From a virus: DNA of 64,000 nucleotides. Below the pieces are notes generated by a model that had not been told where the DNA came from, made no database searches, and saw only the letters and a list, made by a program, of their open reading frames with translations. This document shows, in pieces, positions 18,001-27,240 of the stretch (within the stretch, counting starts at the first letter, position 1; every line of letters begins with the position of its first letter). A program made the position numbers and the translations under genes. The stretch is taken from positions 18,046-82,045 of IMG/VR virus record IMGVR_UViG_3300037587_000923; one strand, 5' to 3'.

Positions 18001-20490
18001 CTCTGACGCCTCATTAATCCTAAATTCCAAATCCACCCATCCGGGCAGATTGTGTGTTACTTTCACCACATCTCCCACTGTTAGGATCAAGGAGTCCATA
18101 AGCCCGGTAAGTGAACAATGAAGGTTGCCTTCGATGGCTTTTCTGCCTTCCTTCTCCGCAATATTGGCGGCTTGCCGGTATGTTGCTATTGCCCTGCCGT
18201 CTATCTGCTTATCTATGATCCTGTCCACCTTGTCCTGATGATCATAGTCGTTATATATAGCTGTCTCCTCAGGGAATGATTGTATGCCTTGAAATAGAGG
18301 ATAGCCCTTGGAGTAAGTTTTTTGTGGCGTCCAGTTCACCGTTAATGTGGTTGCGGTCTTGGCTGTATAGGTAATAGCCTCAGCTCCTATATATACAGTA
18401 TCTGTCGCATCTTCTAGGGTTCCTTGCAAGTCACCATATTCTATTGAGGTAGTGAGAACTCCTTCGATATATGACGACGTTATAAGTGCCATAGTCTGTC
18501 TGATCTCATGATCTATATATTTAACGATAAACCTATTAGGGGTCTCATTTACATCGTGCTCGAAATATTCAAAGGATCCCTCTTTAATGTTGTCGGTTAA
18601 TATACATTCCCACTTAACCCCATCGGTTTCAGTTACTGTCTGACCTACCGTCGTTGGCCACGTAGGCTCGCCTTCGGTGTCATTGGTAGTGCCAGCAATA
18701 GTACATTTATATGCATATCCATTCGATACGGTAGGCACGACGGTATCCCCGAGCTCGACAATAGTGTTTGATTGCCATGTAGGATTAGAGGCGTCATCGA
18801 ATATGTGGACCGGCAGTTTATTCGCCAACACTGGGTGACTCCAGACATCCTCTATGTTGAGCGTCGCCTTGCCAGCCGTATAGGTCAAGTATCCTCCGCA
18901 CGACGTTAACATATGCGTTATTATTTCTAGGTCATTTGCCTGTTCTGAGATTACAAGATTCATCTTATAATCGTTGGCCGTACAGACTTGTGCGGCATTG
19001 TAGAACGACACGTAATCTATAAGAGACGAATCCAAGACCTTAGATGCTTTCTCTTCCAGAAAATTTAATATGCACCATGCTGGGTTATTTGACCACTGTT
19101 TCACCGTAGGACTACCGCCAGAGTCATATTCTTGCAGTTTCAAGCCTTTGACCGTAAAGACTACATTGCTTGACTGAGGATCGGCATCTAGTTTGTTGTC
19201 AGGAAACCCGTACAGATTACCAGCGTTACCAGAGTTGACGGCGGCAAAGGCCGTCCTGAAATATCTAAATTCACGGGACAAGAATACCCATCCGAATGGA
19301 ACGGTAGGGAAATCTGACGGCCCTATAGAATTATTTGTTTCATCTCCTAATCTTCCCTCAAACCCATAAGTGTCGGCAAGATCTATGGCGCTCCCATTGA
19401 CAGTGCATCCAGTGATCTCATCTATTTCCCCTTCGCAGATACCATAAAGAGCGCTAACCATAGTCCATTGCTTGCTTGATTCAGCTGTAGGTAGTTCAAC
19501 CGCCTTCGCCAGCAATGTTCCTTGGATTTCGCCCTCTCCATATATAATGGAGAGGGCGTCTCCAGATGGCGAGTACCTTGACCTGTAAGACATGCTTAAT
19601 GTTGTATCATAAGAGCCGCCAGCCCGCCTGTTTGCCAGACTTTTTTTGCTATACGAATTATACCCTGAAAATCTAACAAAATTGCTAAACCCTTGACCGC
19701 ATGTCAGGAAGAATTTATCGCACTCTATGATGTATCTTGATGTGCTATCTATAGCTGCAGAGAATGGCGCCTCGACTGTGAACTTCTTAAGAGTTCCGTC
19801 ATAAGCCGACACCTTTCTTTGCGCTCCTCTGTTTGTGCCCGAGAGGATCTTCATGGTTCCCCTGATCCAATATCCGTCAGTAAATACCCCTAATGCTGTG
19901 TCTGTAAGTGTCGTTATGGTGCCACTTGTAGCGGTTCCTCTTGGCTTTCCATTCCCTGAATTGTAACCACAGGCCTCGCCACAAAAATCCCAGTTGCACT
20001 TAGCCGCAAGCCTACGCCATGGGGTGAACGATCGAGACCGGTCAAATGCGTTGACTATCCTGACCTTAATGTCCATCTCTGAGACTCTTGGCTTGTCCAT
20101 GAAACCAGTGAACTGAAGAATCTTGTCATCGGTAGTCGGGTGGCCATCTATGATGGTTCCGCTTGAATCAAGGAAGACTTTATATATCTCAGCTTTTTGT
20201 CCAGAGAAATCACTGGAGGCGAAGTATGCCGACATAGCTTTGTCAACATTATCTATGGTGACATTGCAGTTATCGGTCTGATTCTTCATGTGCGTCTTGA
20301 TAGAAGAGTGGGTAATCCTGTACGAGGTATAGGTATTGCCTTGAAAGGTGAGATCGCTATCATGGTTGGTTAGGCGCAATATACTTATAACACCTGTGGA
20401 TTTATCTTTTATCTCTATATAATACAGCGTGCGAGGAGTAGTGCCTTCCTTGGCTATCTCTGCTGTTATGGCGGTGGAGAGTGTTCTCAT
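15031..20490 (-). CDS. Giant tail-tip (J-like) protein with fused BR0599/DUF2163 domain
   Basis: 1,819 residues. Residues 1-290 resemble phage BR0599/DUF2163 proteins (RLTNHDSDLTFQGNTYT, and CNWDFCGEACGYNSG near 170). Residues about 290-900 resemble the lambda gpJ host-specificity core (FSGYNSYSKKSLANRRAGG onward). Two fibronectin type III domains lie near 1,130-1,330 (PTGLTSDFNGRDLVLSW and PTGLASSQWMDSVQFSW). The C-terminal region is a glycine repeat with units GVYG, GVLG and GVVG every ten or eleven residues. It would cap the tail and contact the receptor. The domain fusion is noteworthy. Confidence 0.8.
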   Translation of the reverse strand: MRTLSTAITAEIAKEGTTPRTLYYIEIKDKSTGVISILRLTNHDSDLTFQGNTYTSYRITHSSIKTHMKNQTDNCNVTIDNVDKAMSAYFASSDFSGQKAEIYKVFLDSSGTIIDGHPTTDDKILQFTGFMDKPRVSEMDIKVRIVNAFDRSRSFTPWRRLAAKCNWDFCGEACGYNSGNGKPRGTATSGTITTLTDTALGVFTDGYWIRGTMKILSGTNRGAQRKVSAYDGTLKKFTVEAPFSAAIDSTSRYIIECDKFFLTCGQGFSNFVRFSGYNSYSKKSLANRRAGGSYDTTLSMSYRSRYSPSGDALSIIYGEGEIQGTLLAKAVELPTAESSKQWTMVSALYGICEGEIDEITGCTVNGSAIDLADTYGFEGRLGDETNNSIGPSDFPTVPFGWVFLSREFRYFRTAFAAVNSGNAGNLYGFPDNKLDADPQSSNVVFTVKGLKLQEYDSGGSPTVKQWSNNPAWCILNFLEEKASKVLDSSLIDYVSFYNAAQVCTANDYKMNLVISEQANDLEIITHMLTSCGGYLTYTAGKATLNIEDVWSHPVLANKLPVHIFDDASNPTWQSNTIVELGDTVVPTVSNGYAYKCTIAGTTNDTEGEPTWPTTVGQTVTETDGVKWECILTDNIKEGSFEYFEHDVNETPNRFIVKYIDHEIRQTMALITSSYIEGVLTTSIEYGDLQGTLEDATDTVYIGAEAITYTAKTATTLTVNWTPQKTYSKGYPLFQGIQSFPEETAIYNDYDHQDKVDRIIDKQIDGRAIATYRQAANIAEKEGRKAIEGNLHCSLTGLMDSLILTVGDVVKVTHNLPGWVDLEFRINEASESENEEVSYIFELYDDAFYAINDIIPEVSVFTTLPKPFVTPDDATNLSLSEDGYFNNDGAYVPTLTLIYDLPQDNIFWDKALIQISTDGGSSYVDYGEDTSRGTGFTIDATQGRFQVGQTVTARVVSISTNNIYADASTAPIISNLIDGQAVDPATPSGLQLEGASDPMNYTWDGLRFAIKWRGASQTGGAGREPAGRELQGAGGVGVDPYWLYDEVEIWISDSLQHSFTTRELRYEYIYGDGYEDFLDSLVITANGTVALKVRRWNQFNRVSDYIEITISQAAPANPTGLTSDFNGRDLVLSWTEATETDFNYHSLTLGSKEIKLTDAQYAYALDENIQDNGSADPSITYALKTYDIYNNASGSVTGTFTNPTPTTPTGLASSQWMDSVQFSWAKSTDADLSHYEYRYKIDAGAFGSWIETHSNEVLITAEADEVITIEVKTVDLFGQESSADTANGTAQGLNVEPTDINDFAITASKIFTKIPILDADSWTDDSPSANYVTWNAHKLYYDGAEYSITGGNTDKKYIYWTGGTTYSTSDTNPILSDGQFIISTNISGSHDLAWNAIANQVIGSAYIQELAVQTAHIEDLAVNNAKINDLAVDKLTAGTITSQVITLAITEATGDVAIQAGKTAFGDSTAGFILGIDDSDSNKAKFEIGDATNYLSWDGSVLNIRGALNADDIQAGTLKSLKYHTKGSYNPSSISAAQSTLALQDVSDFPTSGSGWVLGTTNDRDAFSWTGKSGDQLTGCSGLLVNPTNSTVIPALKNILMDEALSEQRFYGNRGDGAIEELVSIGIRTEGPDNIIGYFGTANSTRIALRALSGSARAISALSISNDGIVGSTSSSSNHGVVGQTTGAGTSGGVKGLGNGAGTVGVYGDNTSGTGVLGQSTSSFGVYGLSTSSRGVGGKSTDNYGVYGESTNSIGVVGKGNPGLVGDGNISLRAIGGGIIELLSQSSTPGTSGTYGRLATKNGALIYVGTSGTATTLAPA

Positions 20491-20909
20491 AATACCTGAA
20501 TAAAGTTAATTGTTACCTGATGTATCGATTCAGACTGCCATGACCTGCCAAGGCTGTCATCGGTAAAGCGTACCGTGTACGATACGTCGTTCCTGGGGCA
20601 TGTAAATGTAAATGAATTAGTGGGGCCCACACAATAGTCAAAGAAGTCAAAGATGCGGCTTATCTCTTTCTCCGAATAGGAATTGAAGGTGAGCTGCCAT
20701 GTCTTCTTGTTGGTGGACCTCTTTGCCCTTCTTCTCTCTTTACCTGACTCGCCTGTTGAGACAAGGACCTTGTATGAGTGACCGTCAGTATATACAAATT
20801 CAGGGACGATATGCTTGCCACCGGGATCTAAGCTATCAGTGAGATGATCCCAATCACGGACCTCATCTGACCAATCGTATGAGGCTATTGCTGGTGTCGT
20901 CTCTGCCAT
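20487..20909 (-). CDS. Minor tail protein
   Basis: 140 residues between the tape measure and the tail-tip gene, overlapping the latter by four bases. The body has a beta pattern typical of distal tail or gpM-like minor tail proteins (RRAKRSTNKKTWQLTFNSYS and RSWQSESIHQVTINFIQVL). Position is the main evidence. Confidence 0.6.
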   Translation of the reverse strand: MAETTPAIASYDWSDEVRDWDHLTDSLDPGGKHIVPEFVYTDGHSYKVLVSTGESGKERRRAKRSTNKKTWQLTFNSYSEKEISRIFDFFDYCVGPTNSFTFTCPRNDVSYTVRFTDDSLGRSWQSESIHQVTINFIQVL

Positions 20910-20918
20910 CTTATCCTC

Positions 20919-23900
20919 TTAAGCTGCGTAATTCTTAATAACTTCTTTTGTTTTGCCGTTGTCTTTTATATCTTGCTGAACCACTTCGGTTATGGCGGAA
21001 GGGTTCTCTTCGACTAAGGCCTTGAAGGACTTGGCGTCAACTGCGTTTATGTTGTAAGTGACCTGCGTGGCTCCTTGCTCTTCGCCAGGCCTGAAGCCGG
21101 TACCATACTTAGTAGCTTGCAAGTCGAAGTATTTGTAACCTCGATCACCGCCTCCGCCACCGCCAGCTGCCATGCTGCCACCACCTTTTGCTGACATGCT
21201 GGCGAATGTCTGTGCGGCTATCATTCCAGCGTTTAGGTATCCCATTTTTAATGCGGTAGCTGCCATAGGTATGGTAGTAGGCGGCCCCGGTGGGTTAGCT
21301 AACGCAAGTGCTGCTGCTTGGTGAGCCGAAATTATAGCCTGCCCGAAGGCTGCGGCTTTCATTGCCAAAAAGAGTTTTTTGTTTTTTGATCCACTAGCCA
21401 CATAAAGAATGTCCATAAGACCAAGCGTCATGTTTATGTTATTCTGCATGGCGGAGAATCTCATCTGGTTGGACTGATCTTCTATTTGAGTCTTAGCTTC
21501 CTCTTTTGCTCTCGCTATTTCGACTTCTGTTGCGCCACTCTCGCGCAGATATTCCAGGTAACCATCGCGAGCCAATTTCATTTGGTCTAGCTTGTTCTGC
21601 ATGCTGAGAAGTTCTGAGACTTCAGCTGGTATTGCACCTGCCGTCTGTGTCTCTACTGATGGGACTCCCGCCTTCTGGCCTCGGAGCTGCGCCAATTCTA
21701 ACTCAAGCCTTGCTATCTCGAGATCCTTGTCTTTACTTCCGATCTTCTCTGCTCTTATGGCATCAAGCCTTGCCTGTTTCTGCCTTATGAGTATATTAAG
21801 TTTTTTGTTTTCAAGCTCAACCTCTTTCATCAACCCTTCGACAGGACTGATGGTCTTCATGATCTTTCTGATATTGAGAAGCTTCTGCTCGGCCTCTAGT
21901 TTGAGCTTGGCATGACCGGCCTCTATTTCTCCGAAATCTAACTTCCTGGCTTCGGCTGCTTGAGATTTTCTGAGGTTACCTGTTTCGGAAATTAAATCTA
22001 ATTGTTTAAAGTAGGCCGCGACTATCTTACCCAAGATGCCTTCTTGTTTAAGCAGTTCTACTCTTGCCTCGGGTGATGCAATCTTAGAATTAAGCTTAGC
22101 TGTAACCTTTGCACGCTTCTCTTCGAATTTAAGAAGGGTCAGATTAGTCGTCGCAAGGTCCCTGGCTGTCTGCAGCCCTATCTTTGTGATAGGATCGGTT
22201 TCCTTGAGATCAGCAAGTTTCTGCTGTAGACCTATAACCCCTTTCTGCGCCGCCCTTAAGGCGTTAGAATAATCTTTGGTGCGCCTTGTGAGCTTGCTTA
22301 GGGATACCCTTACCTTGTTAGCAATTTCCTCATAGGCCTTGTAGTCAATCAAGAGCTTCTTCATCTCTTTCTCGAGCCCTTTAGCATCTATCGTGCCGGC
22401 CTTATGTTCTTTATTGATAGCTCTTGCTCTTGCAACAAGCGCATCTCCTGTCTTCTCCAGGTATTTCCTGTAGTCCGCTAAAGCCTTCAACTCATCGGTG
22501 GTAGATCTTCCCAGTATCCCCGATATTGTTTCGGCTGCAAGCTGTCCGGGCTTTGTCTCTGCCAGAGCAGCGAAGGCTGTCCTGAATGAATGAGCTATCT
22601 CACCTCCAACCTTCCCTGCTTCGCTCTTTAGTTCCTTTAGCCGATACGTTGTTTCTTTGACCTGATCGGAAAACTGCTTGATCAGTGATTCCTTTGCGCT
22701 TTTACCAAGATTATCGAATGCTTTTACTTGCCCGGCTAATGATTTTTCTAGTTTTCCGATCCGAACATTATAGGCATCGGTTGACATGCTCATCAGATCC
22801 ATCTGGGCCACGATCTCTCTTATCTTTGCAACCATGGGCAGCTTGGCAATCGGATCTTTAATTTTATCCCACGCCTCGGAAAGCTTAGTGACGGCCTCCT
22901 CGAGTCGTGCCTGCTCTGCCCTTAGCTCAGCAGCTACTTGAGCCTGCCTTCTAGTTTTCTCGATATCTTTATCCTTGGCGAGAGCAAGTTCATTCATCTT
23001 CTTTTTGTTCCTGGTGAACATGGCACCCAGGGCACTCAAAGCACCGATCAACGCTATTGATGCATAAATATATGGATGTTTCGCAAGCACCGCAAGGGCG
23101 CCACTGAAACTAATCGTTGCAATCGTCAATCCCTTAAACATTGTAATAAGTTTCTTGCCATGAAGAACCATTGGGATAATACCGGCCGCAGTTGTGAGAG
23201 CCAAGGCTGCTCCGAGGCCGGTGAGCTTTTCTGCGAGAAAGCTGAGCACAGCTGTCGCGTCCCTGAATCTCTGTAGTAAGAAGCCCATCACGTCAGCCAT
23301 ACCTACAATTGCAGGCACTGCAACATCACCTATTTGTGTAACAGCTATATCCAGCTGGTTCCTCATCTTCATTAAGGCGTTTCTGGGGCCTTCCATTGAT
23401 TTTTTTAAGGCATCGTTAAGCATGTTTTGCTTTGTGATCTTCTTTTCCATATCATCAAATGCTTCACCGGTTGCTATTATCGATGCGGCCAAAATACGGC
23501 CTGCCCTTACGCCAAGGATGTCCATAGACTTGGCAGCGCTGAATCCAGCATCCCTTAATCTCGTTATTATCACAGACATTTTATTCATGGTAGGGTTAAT
23601 ATCGTTCGCACTGACGCCCACCCTCTTGAGCTCTTCTCCAAACTTGGCTGTCGGAGCAACAAGCTGTGTCATTAACTGAGACAAGCCGGTACCTATCGTT
23701 GATGCCCTGATGCCCATATTAGAAAGGACTGCGAGCGCTGCCGAGGTTTCCGCGAGGTTCCTGCCCATGATTGCGCTTGTAGATGCGAGGTAGTTGAAGG
23801 CGGTGCCCAGGTCCTCAACTGTTAGACGTGAGAAGTTAAGTGCTCCGGCGAGTACGTTTCCTATTTCAGGGACCCTGCTTGCTTCGAGGTTCCAGGCAAA

Positions 23901-24872
23901 CATAGCTGTAGTGACAGCTTTGGCAACGGTCTCCATATTCTCGCCGGATACTGTTGTGACGGCCGCAACTGTCTTCATTGCTTCTGCAGTCGCCCTTGCA
24001 CTCAAACCGGCCTGAACGAGCTTAAGGCCCATCTTGGCTGCTTCAGCGGCGGCGAGCGGAGTGGTGCTTGCAACCTCTTTAGCTGCATCGCCTACAAGCC
24101 TTATCTCCTCTTCTGATTTGGCAGTGATGGCCTCTATGTCTTTGAGGGCTTGGTGGAACTCGATGGTGTTACGTGCAGCCCTGGAGAGGGCCCCTGCTAT
24201 AGTGAATATTATTCCGGCAGAAGCAAACCATCTGATCTGGAACTTGGCATACTTACCTATATCAGCAGCGAAGCTACGCACATGCTCCATGTTCTTGATG
24301 GCATCTTTAGGGATGAACTGGCCAGCGGCTAACTGCTCCCGTTGTCCCATGAATTGCTGGCCGGCGCCTCTGGCAATAGATAAAGGTTGAGCGCCTGTTG
24401 CGCCTCCTAGCCCCATGCCCGCCTTTCCGGCCTCACGCATCTTACGAACGTAGCCGTCGAGAAGCTTGACGCCCTTCTTGAGTTCTTGGTTGGAGTGCTT
24501 TTGCTTATTGAGGTGTTCCGTGATGTGTGTTAATAGCGCACGATATTCTTCCTTGGTAGCCTTGACTCCGGTGAGCCCCTTGCGGTAGGCGATGGCGCCG
24601 GCAGCCTCTGCTTTGGCTATCTTCTGAATCATCTCGAGGCGTTGCCTGCCGAGGCCAACAGCCTTCTTGGTGGCTTTGGCGGTTGATTCTGATATCTTAT
24701 TTTGTGACGCTACTATCTGGCTGGATAACTGATTGACATTGATCTTGCCAGCCCCCCCGGCGCCGGCACTGATCTTGTTGAATTCATTCCTAATACCCTG
24801 CACGAAGCCTCTTATTTGTCTAATTGCCGTCTTTGTGTCGGCTAAGACTCTTATTTCAAGCTTCGTGGCCAT
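20919..24872 (-). CDS. Tape measure protein, TP901 core
   Basis: 1,317 residues; tape measure length sets tail length. Residues about 225-420 carry the TP901 tape-measure core: TTPLAAAEAAKMGLKLVQAG, VTTVSGENMETVAKAVTTAM, RLTVEDLGTAFNYLASTSA and GTGLSQLM. There are hydrophobic segments near 545-620 and long coiled-coil regions from about 680 to 1,150, then a Gly-rich stretch (GGGGGGD). The gene's first bases overlap the downstream frame of the chaperone pair, as usual. Confidence 0.92.
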   Translation of the reverse strand: MATKLEIRVLADTKTAIRQIRGFVQGIRNEFNKISAGAGGAGKINVNQLSSQIVASQNKISESTAKATKKAVGLGRQRLEMIQKIAKAEAAGAIAYRKGLTGVKATKEEYRALLTHITEHLNKQKHSNQELKKGVKLLDGYVRKMREAGKAGMGLGGATGAQPLSIARGAGQQFMGQREQLAAGQFIPKDAIKNMEHVRSFAADIGKYAKFQIRWFASAGIIFTIAGALSRAARNTIEFHQALKDIEAITAKSEEEIRLVGDAAKEVASTTPLAAAEAAKMGLKLVQAGLSARATAEAMKTVAAVTTVSGENMETVAKAVTTAMFAWNLEASRVPEIGNVLAGALNFSRLTVEDLGTAFNYLASTSAIMGRNLAETSAALAVLSNMGIRASTIGTGLSQLMTQLVAPTAKFGEELKRVGVSANDINPTMNKMSVIITRLRDAGFSAAKSMDILGVRAGRILAASIIATGEAFDDMEKKITKQNMLNDALKKSMEGPRNALMKMRNQLDIAVTQIGDVAVPAIVGMADVMGFLLQRFRDATAVLSFLAEKLTGLGAALALTTAAGIIPMVLHGKKLITMFKGLTIATISFSGALAVLAKHPYIYASIALIGALSALGAMFTRNKKKMNELALAKDKDIEKTRRQAQVAAELRAEQARLEEAVTKLSEAWDKIKDPIAKLPMVAKIREIVAQMDLMSMSTDAYNVRIGKLEKSLAGQVKAFDNLGKSAKESLIKQFSDQVKETTYRLKELKSEAGKVGGEIAHSFRTAFAALAETKPGQLAAETISGILGRSTTDELKALADYRKYLEKTGDALVARARAINKEHKAGTIDAKGLEKEMKKLLIDYKAYEEIANKVRVSLSKLTRRTKDYSNALRAAQKGVIGLQQKLADLKETDPITKIGLQTARDLATTNLTLLKFEEKRAKVTAKLNSKIASPEARVELLKQEGILGKIVAAYFKQLDLISETGNLRKSQAAEARKLDFGEIEAGHAKLKLEAEQKLLNIRKIMKTISPVEGLMKEVELENKKLNILIRQKQARLDAIRAEKIGSKDKDLEIARLELELAQLRGQKAGVPSVETQTAGAIPAEVSELLSMQNKLDQMKLARDGYLEYLRESGATEVEIARAKEEAKTQIEDQSNQMRFSAMQNNINMTLGLMDILYVASGSKNKKLFLAMKAAAFGQAIISAHQAAALALANPPGPPTTIPMAATALKMGYLNAGMIAAQTFASMSAKGGGSMAAGGGGGGDRGYKYFDLQATKYGTGFRPGEEQGATQVTYNINAVDAKSFKALVEENPSAITEVVQQDIKDNGKTKEVIKNYAA

Positions 24873-25089
24873 GATTCTTACGTTCCCTTCTTTTTGATTG
24901 TTCGTCTCTTATCTGGCCCCGCTCTCCGAGGATTATATCTCTCCACACAAAGTATGCGTTTGTCTCATCTAATAAAGCAGATGGAAGCCTGGTCGAGGAG
25001 GCCATCTCTCCCCCCTCGACCATCTCTATGAATGTTATGATGTTTACAATTCTTTTGTTAAGGGCTGATATGGGACAGCTCATTAACAC
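24856..25089 (-). CDS. Tail assembly chaperone, downstream frame (gpT-like extension)
   Basis: Readable as 77 residues from GTG 25089, but the same frame is open upstream at least as far as about 25,159 and overlaps the end of the previous gene. In siphophages the gene before the tape measure makes a fusion by ribosomal frameshifting, and this frame is in the expected -1 register. It ends inside the start of the tape measure gene. It probably exists mainly as the C-terminal part of the fusion protein. Confidence 0.65.
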   Translation of the reverse strand: MLMSCPISALNKRIVNIITFIEMVEGGEMASSTRLPSALLDETNAYFVWRDIILGERGQIRDEQSKRRERKNHGHEA

Positions 25090-25103
25090 TTTCTTGAAGA
25101 TTC

Positions 25104-25667
25104 TTATTGGCGCTGGCTTGTATCTTCCTTCACAGTTTCTGGTTCGCTGGAGCTTTTTTCTTTGACAGTAGCCGCAGTCCCAGACTCCTGAGTCGTCTCT
25201 TTCTCGGAGCCACTCAATGATGGTGACTCCTTGCCGGAGTTTTTTTCCGTTACCTCATCGGTGACACCGGTTACCTCTTGCACGAGATCAGTCATGAGAT
25301 CGTCCGAGAGTAGCTCTATGTTCTCAGAAGAGAACTTTACTTCGTCTCCCTCTTCATCCTTTATAGTCTCCCAGCCCGACAATGCTATTCGTAGTATTTC
25401 CAGGTTGGTCTTTAGGGAGTTGAGTGATATTCGATAGAGAGCTCCCATGCTGCCTTCGGCTAACTTTTCGGATAACTTTTCGGCTACGTCCTTTGTGTCG
25501 CCTTCTGCCACTATGTTTGCCGGAATATCTATGTCGGAGTTGGACATTATTTCGAGATTTTCAAATCTCGTCAGGCTCCTCAACATAAATACTGGAGCGC
25601 CTTCCTGCCCTCTTAGTTCTTTGGGAGTATACTTCCTTACCTTCTTAGATAGCGCTGTTACATTCAT
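25104..25667 (-). CDS. Tail assembly chaperone, main frame (gpG-like)
   Basis: 187 residues from ATG 25667, chosen for its GGAGAAGAGAG site; a longer frame reaches 25,712. N-terminal half is a folded domain (TPKELRGQEGAPVFMLRSLT, like tail-tube-associated chaperones); the last 60 residues are acidic, Ser/Glu-rich and probably disordered. Lies exactly between tail tube and tape measure. A run of six A at 25,154-25,159 can shift ribosomes into the next frame. Confidence 0.75.
   Translation of the reverse strand: MNVTALSKKVRKYTPKELRGQEGAPVFMLRSLTRFENLEIMSNSDIDIPANIVAEGDTKDVAEKLSEKLAEGSMGALYRISLNSLKTNLEILRIALSGWETIKDEEGDEVKFSSENIELLSDDLMTDLVQEVTGVTDEVTEKNSGKESPSLSGSEKETTQESGTAATVKEKSSSEPETVKEDTSQRQ
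25154..25159 (-). promoter_or_regulatory. Candidate -1 frameshift slippery site
   Basis: On the minus strand the chaperone gene reads GAA AAA AGC through six A bases. Slipping back one base on AAA leads into AAG CTC CAG, a frame open all the way into the 24,856-25,089 ORF. Conserved tail-chaperone frameshifting is established for siphophages; the exact slip codon here is inference. Confidence 0.6.
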
Positions 25668-25774
25668 CTCTCTTCTCCTGGTTGGTTGAATGTTAGAGCC
25701 CGGGCTGCTCATTTAAAAGCTGGACGAACCAGGACGTCCACCCAGGCATTGAAACCTGGCTCCTATCTGCTACC

Positions 25775-26965
25775 CTACAGCCAACTCGCTGAATAAATTT
25801 CGTTATCGTATCCCCCGCCCATCGCATCAGAAGTATCGGGCTCACATACGAAAGATACGTCGTACTTGAAGAGCCTCGAGTCTACCGTTACCGGGGTCTC
25901 TATATACCTGATCGTAGGGAACCTAACAGCAAACATGTTGCCTGCAGCTGATCCTGCCACGAGTACCAGTTCCGCCCTGGTATCGGCCCTAAGAGCATCC
26001 TCGATCGTCTTGTTTTCATAGAGAAGAGAGAAGGAGCCCTGTACCTGCCTCTTCGTTCTGATGACCTTTGTGATGCCGCTCGTGGTTACCGCTGTCCTTT
26101 TAAACAGTTCGTTGTTAATCTCGAAGGCAACATCGCTAACATCATAGGTAACCCCGCCAATCGTAACGACCATGAGTGTTGCAACGAGAGGGTCGGTTGT
26201 GTCATATGATGGACCTGTCGGGACAGCATCGCTGGAGTCGTTCGGCACGAGGGTGTTCTTCGCCATAAAGTTGAAAGCCGGGACAATGATCTCGCCTGTA
26301 GCCATGCTCATGGCGAGTTGGCTAATCTTGCAACCTGCGGCTCCAGTCCTCACATACTCCGATCCGTCCGGGTTCTGCTTCCAGTATTTCAGGTAGAAGC
26401 TTTCAAGCTCCGCCTTGTTCAACTTGTAATGATAGCCTGCTCCAACAGCTGCAGCAACAGCTGGAGTTGCTGATAGGGCTGGAGAGACAGTGAGGGTGTC
26501 AGTAGCTATGACTGTAATCCACGCAACCTCATAGGCTGTCCCGCCCCCGCCTGCCGGGTCAATAAGGACCGCATCACCCACCGCGAAGTTTGAGCCTTCG
26601 GTTGCGGTAACGGTAAACTCGGTTGCAGATGTCGCACTAGCTACCGCAGAAGCCGTAGAGGAGTTCCCTACCCCAATCGCTGCCTCCCACAATGGGTCTG
26701 TCTCTGGTGGGGTTGCCGGTGTTCCGCTCCCATGCAGTTCGAAATTCAGCGTCCCTTCCGCATTAAGCTCAGCCCCCCTTACCTGTGCCAGTGTGCTAAA
26801 TGTATCCCTTATTACAGCCCTATCTTGCATCTCAGGGTTGTATGTAGGGATAGCTACCCCTTCGTTATGCTCGATCAGGTCCGCAGCCGCAAGAGTGGGA
26901 TCAGTGCCATATGTCGCTTCCTTCTTTATGCCGAGGACGGATCTCGCCTCTAAATACTCAGCCAT
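25775..26965 (-). CDS. Major tail tube protein
   Basis: 396 residues. Position (before chaperones and tape measure) and the opening SVLGIKKEATYGTDPTLAAA fit phage tail tube proteins, with beta-rich central parts. Residues about 100-165 (AVASATSATEFTVTATEGSN and LTVSPALSATPA) look like an inserted Ig-like beta domain, common as surface decoration. Polymerises into the tail tube through which DNA passes. Confidence 0.75.
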   Translation of the reverse strand: MAEYLEARSVLGIKKEATYGTDPTLAAADLIEHNEGVAIPTYNPEMQDRAVIRDTFSTLAQVRGAELNAEGTLNFELHGSGTPATPPETDPLWEAAIGVGNSSTASAVASATSATEFTVTATEGSNFAVGDAVLIDPAGGGGTAYEVAWITVIATDTLTVSPALSATPAVAAAVGAGYHYKLNKAELESFYLKYWKQNPDGSEYVRTGAAGCKISQLAMSMATGEIIVPAFNFMAKNTLVPNDSSDAVPTGPSYDTTDPLVATLMVVTIGGVTYDVSDVAFEINNELFKRTAVTTSGITKVIRTKRQVQGSFSLLYENKTIEDALRADTRAELVLVAGSAAGNMFAVRFPTIRYIETPVTVDSRLFKYDVSFVCEPDTSDAMGGGYDNEIYSASWL

Positions 26966-26990
26966 CTATTGCCTCCTTTTTATAATTTTT

Positions 26991-27230
26991 TTAGTCTTTG
27001 GATTTCTTCTCGGGTTCAGGCTTAAATGAAAGTATCTTTTTGACACTATCGTTTAGGCATGCCGAAAAGTTATCGTGCTTGCCGGTAAGTACATCCTGAA
27101 GAACACTATCTACATGAGACCTCAACCCTTTCCTGGGCTCCAGATATCCCATTATACCGGAAGCGCACTTCTTTTTATCTCCCGACCTCACCATTTGTTT
27201 CAGGTGATTTCCTATATGCATCTCTATCAT
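26991..27230 (-). CDS. Small basic protein between tail terminator and tube genes
   Basis: 79 residues from ATG 27230 with an AAGGAGG site partly shared with the upstream gene end. Basic and helical, with several Lys/Cys but no recognisable motif. Its short reading frame includes a copy of a GCATGC motif also found at two intergenic places. Function unknown. Confidence 0.5.
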   Translation of the reverse strand: MIEMHIGNHLKQMVRSGDKKKCASGIMGYLEPRKGLRSHVDSVLQDVLTGKHDNFSACLNDSVKKILSFKPEPEKKSKD

Positions 27231-27240
27231 AAATTCCTCC

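Noticed and set aside
27052-27068. Third regulatory copy of the GCATGC motif
   Set aside because: It lies inside a coding frame on the opposite-strand operon with two mismatches; likely chance.
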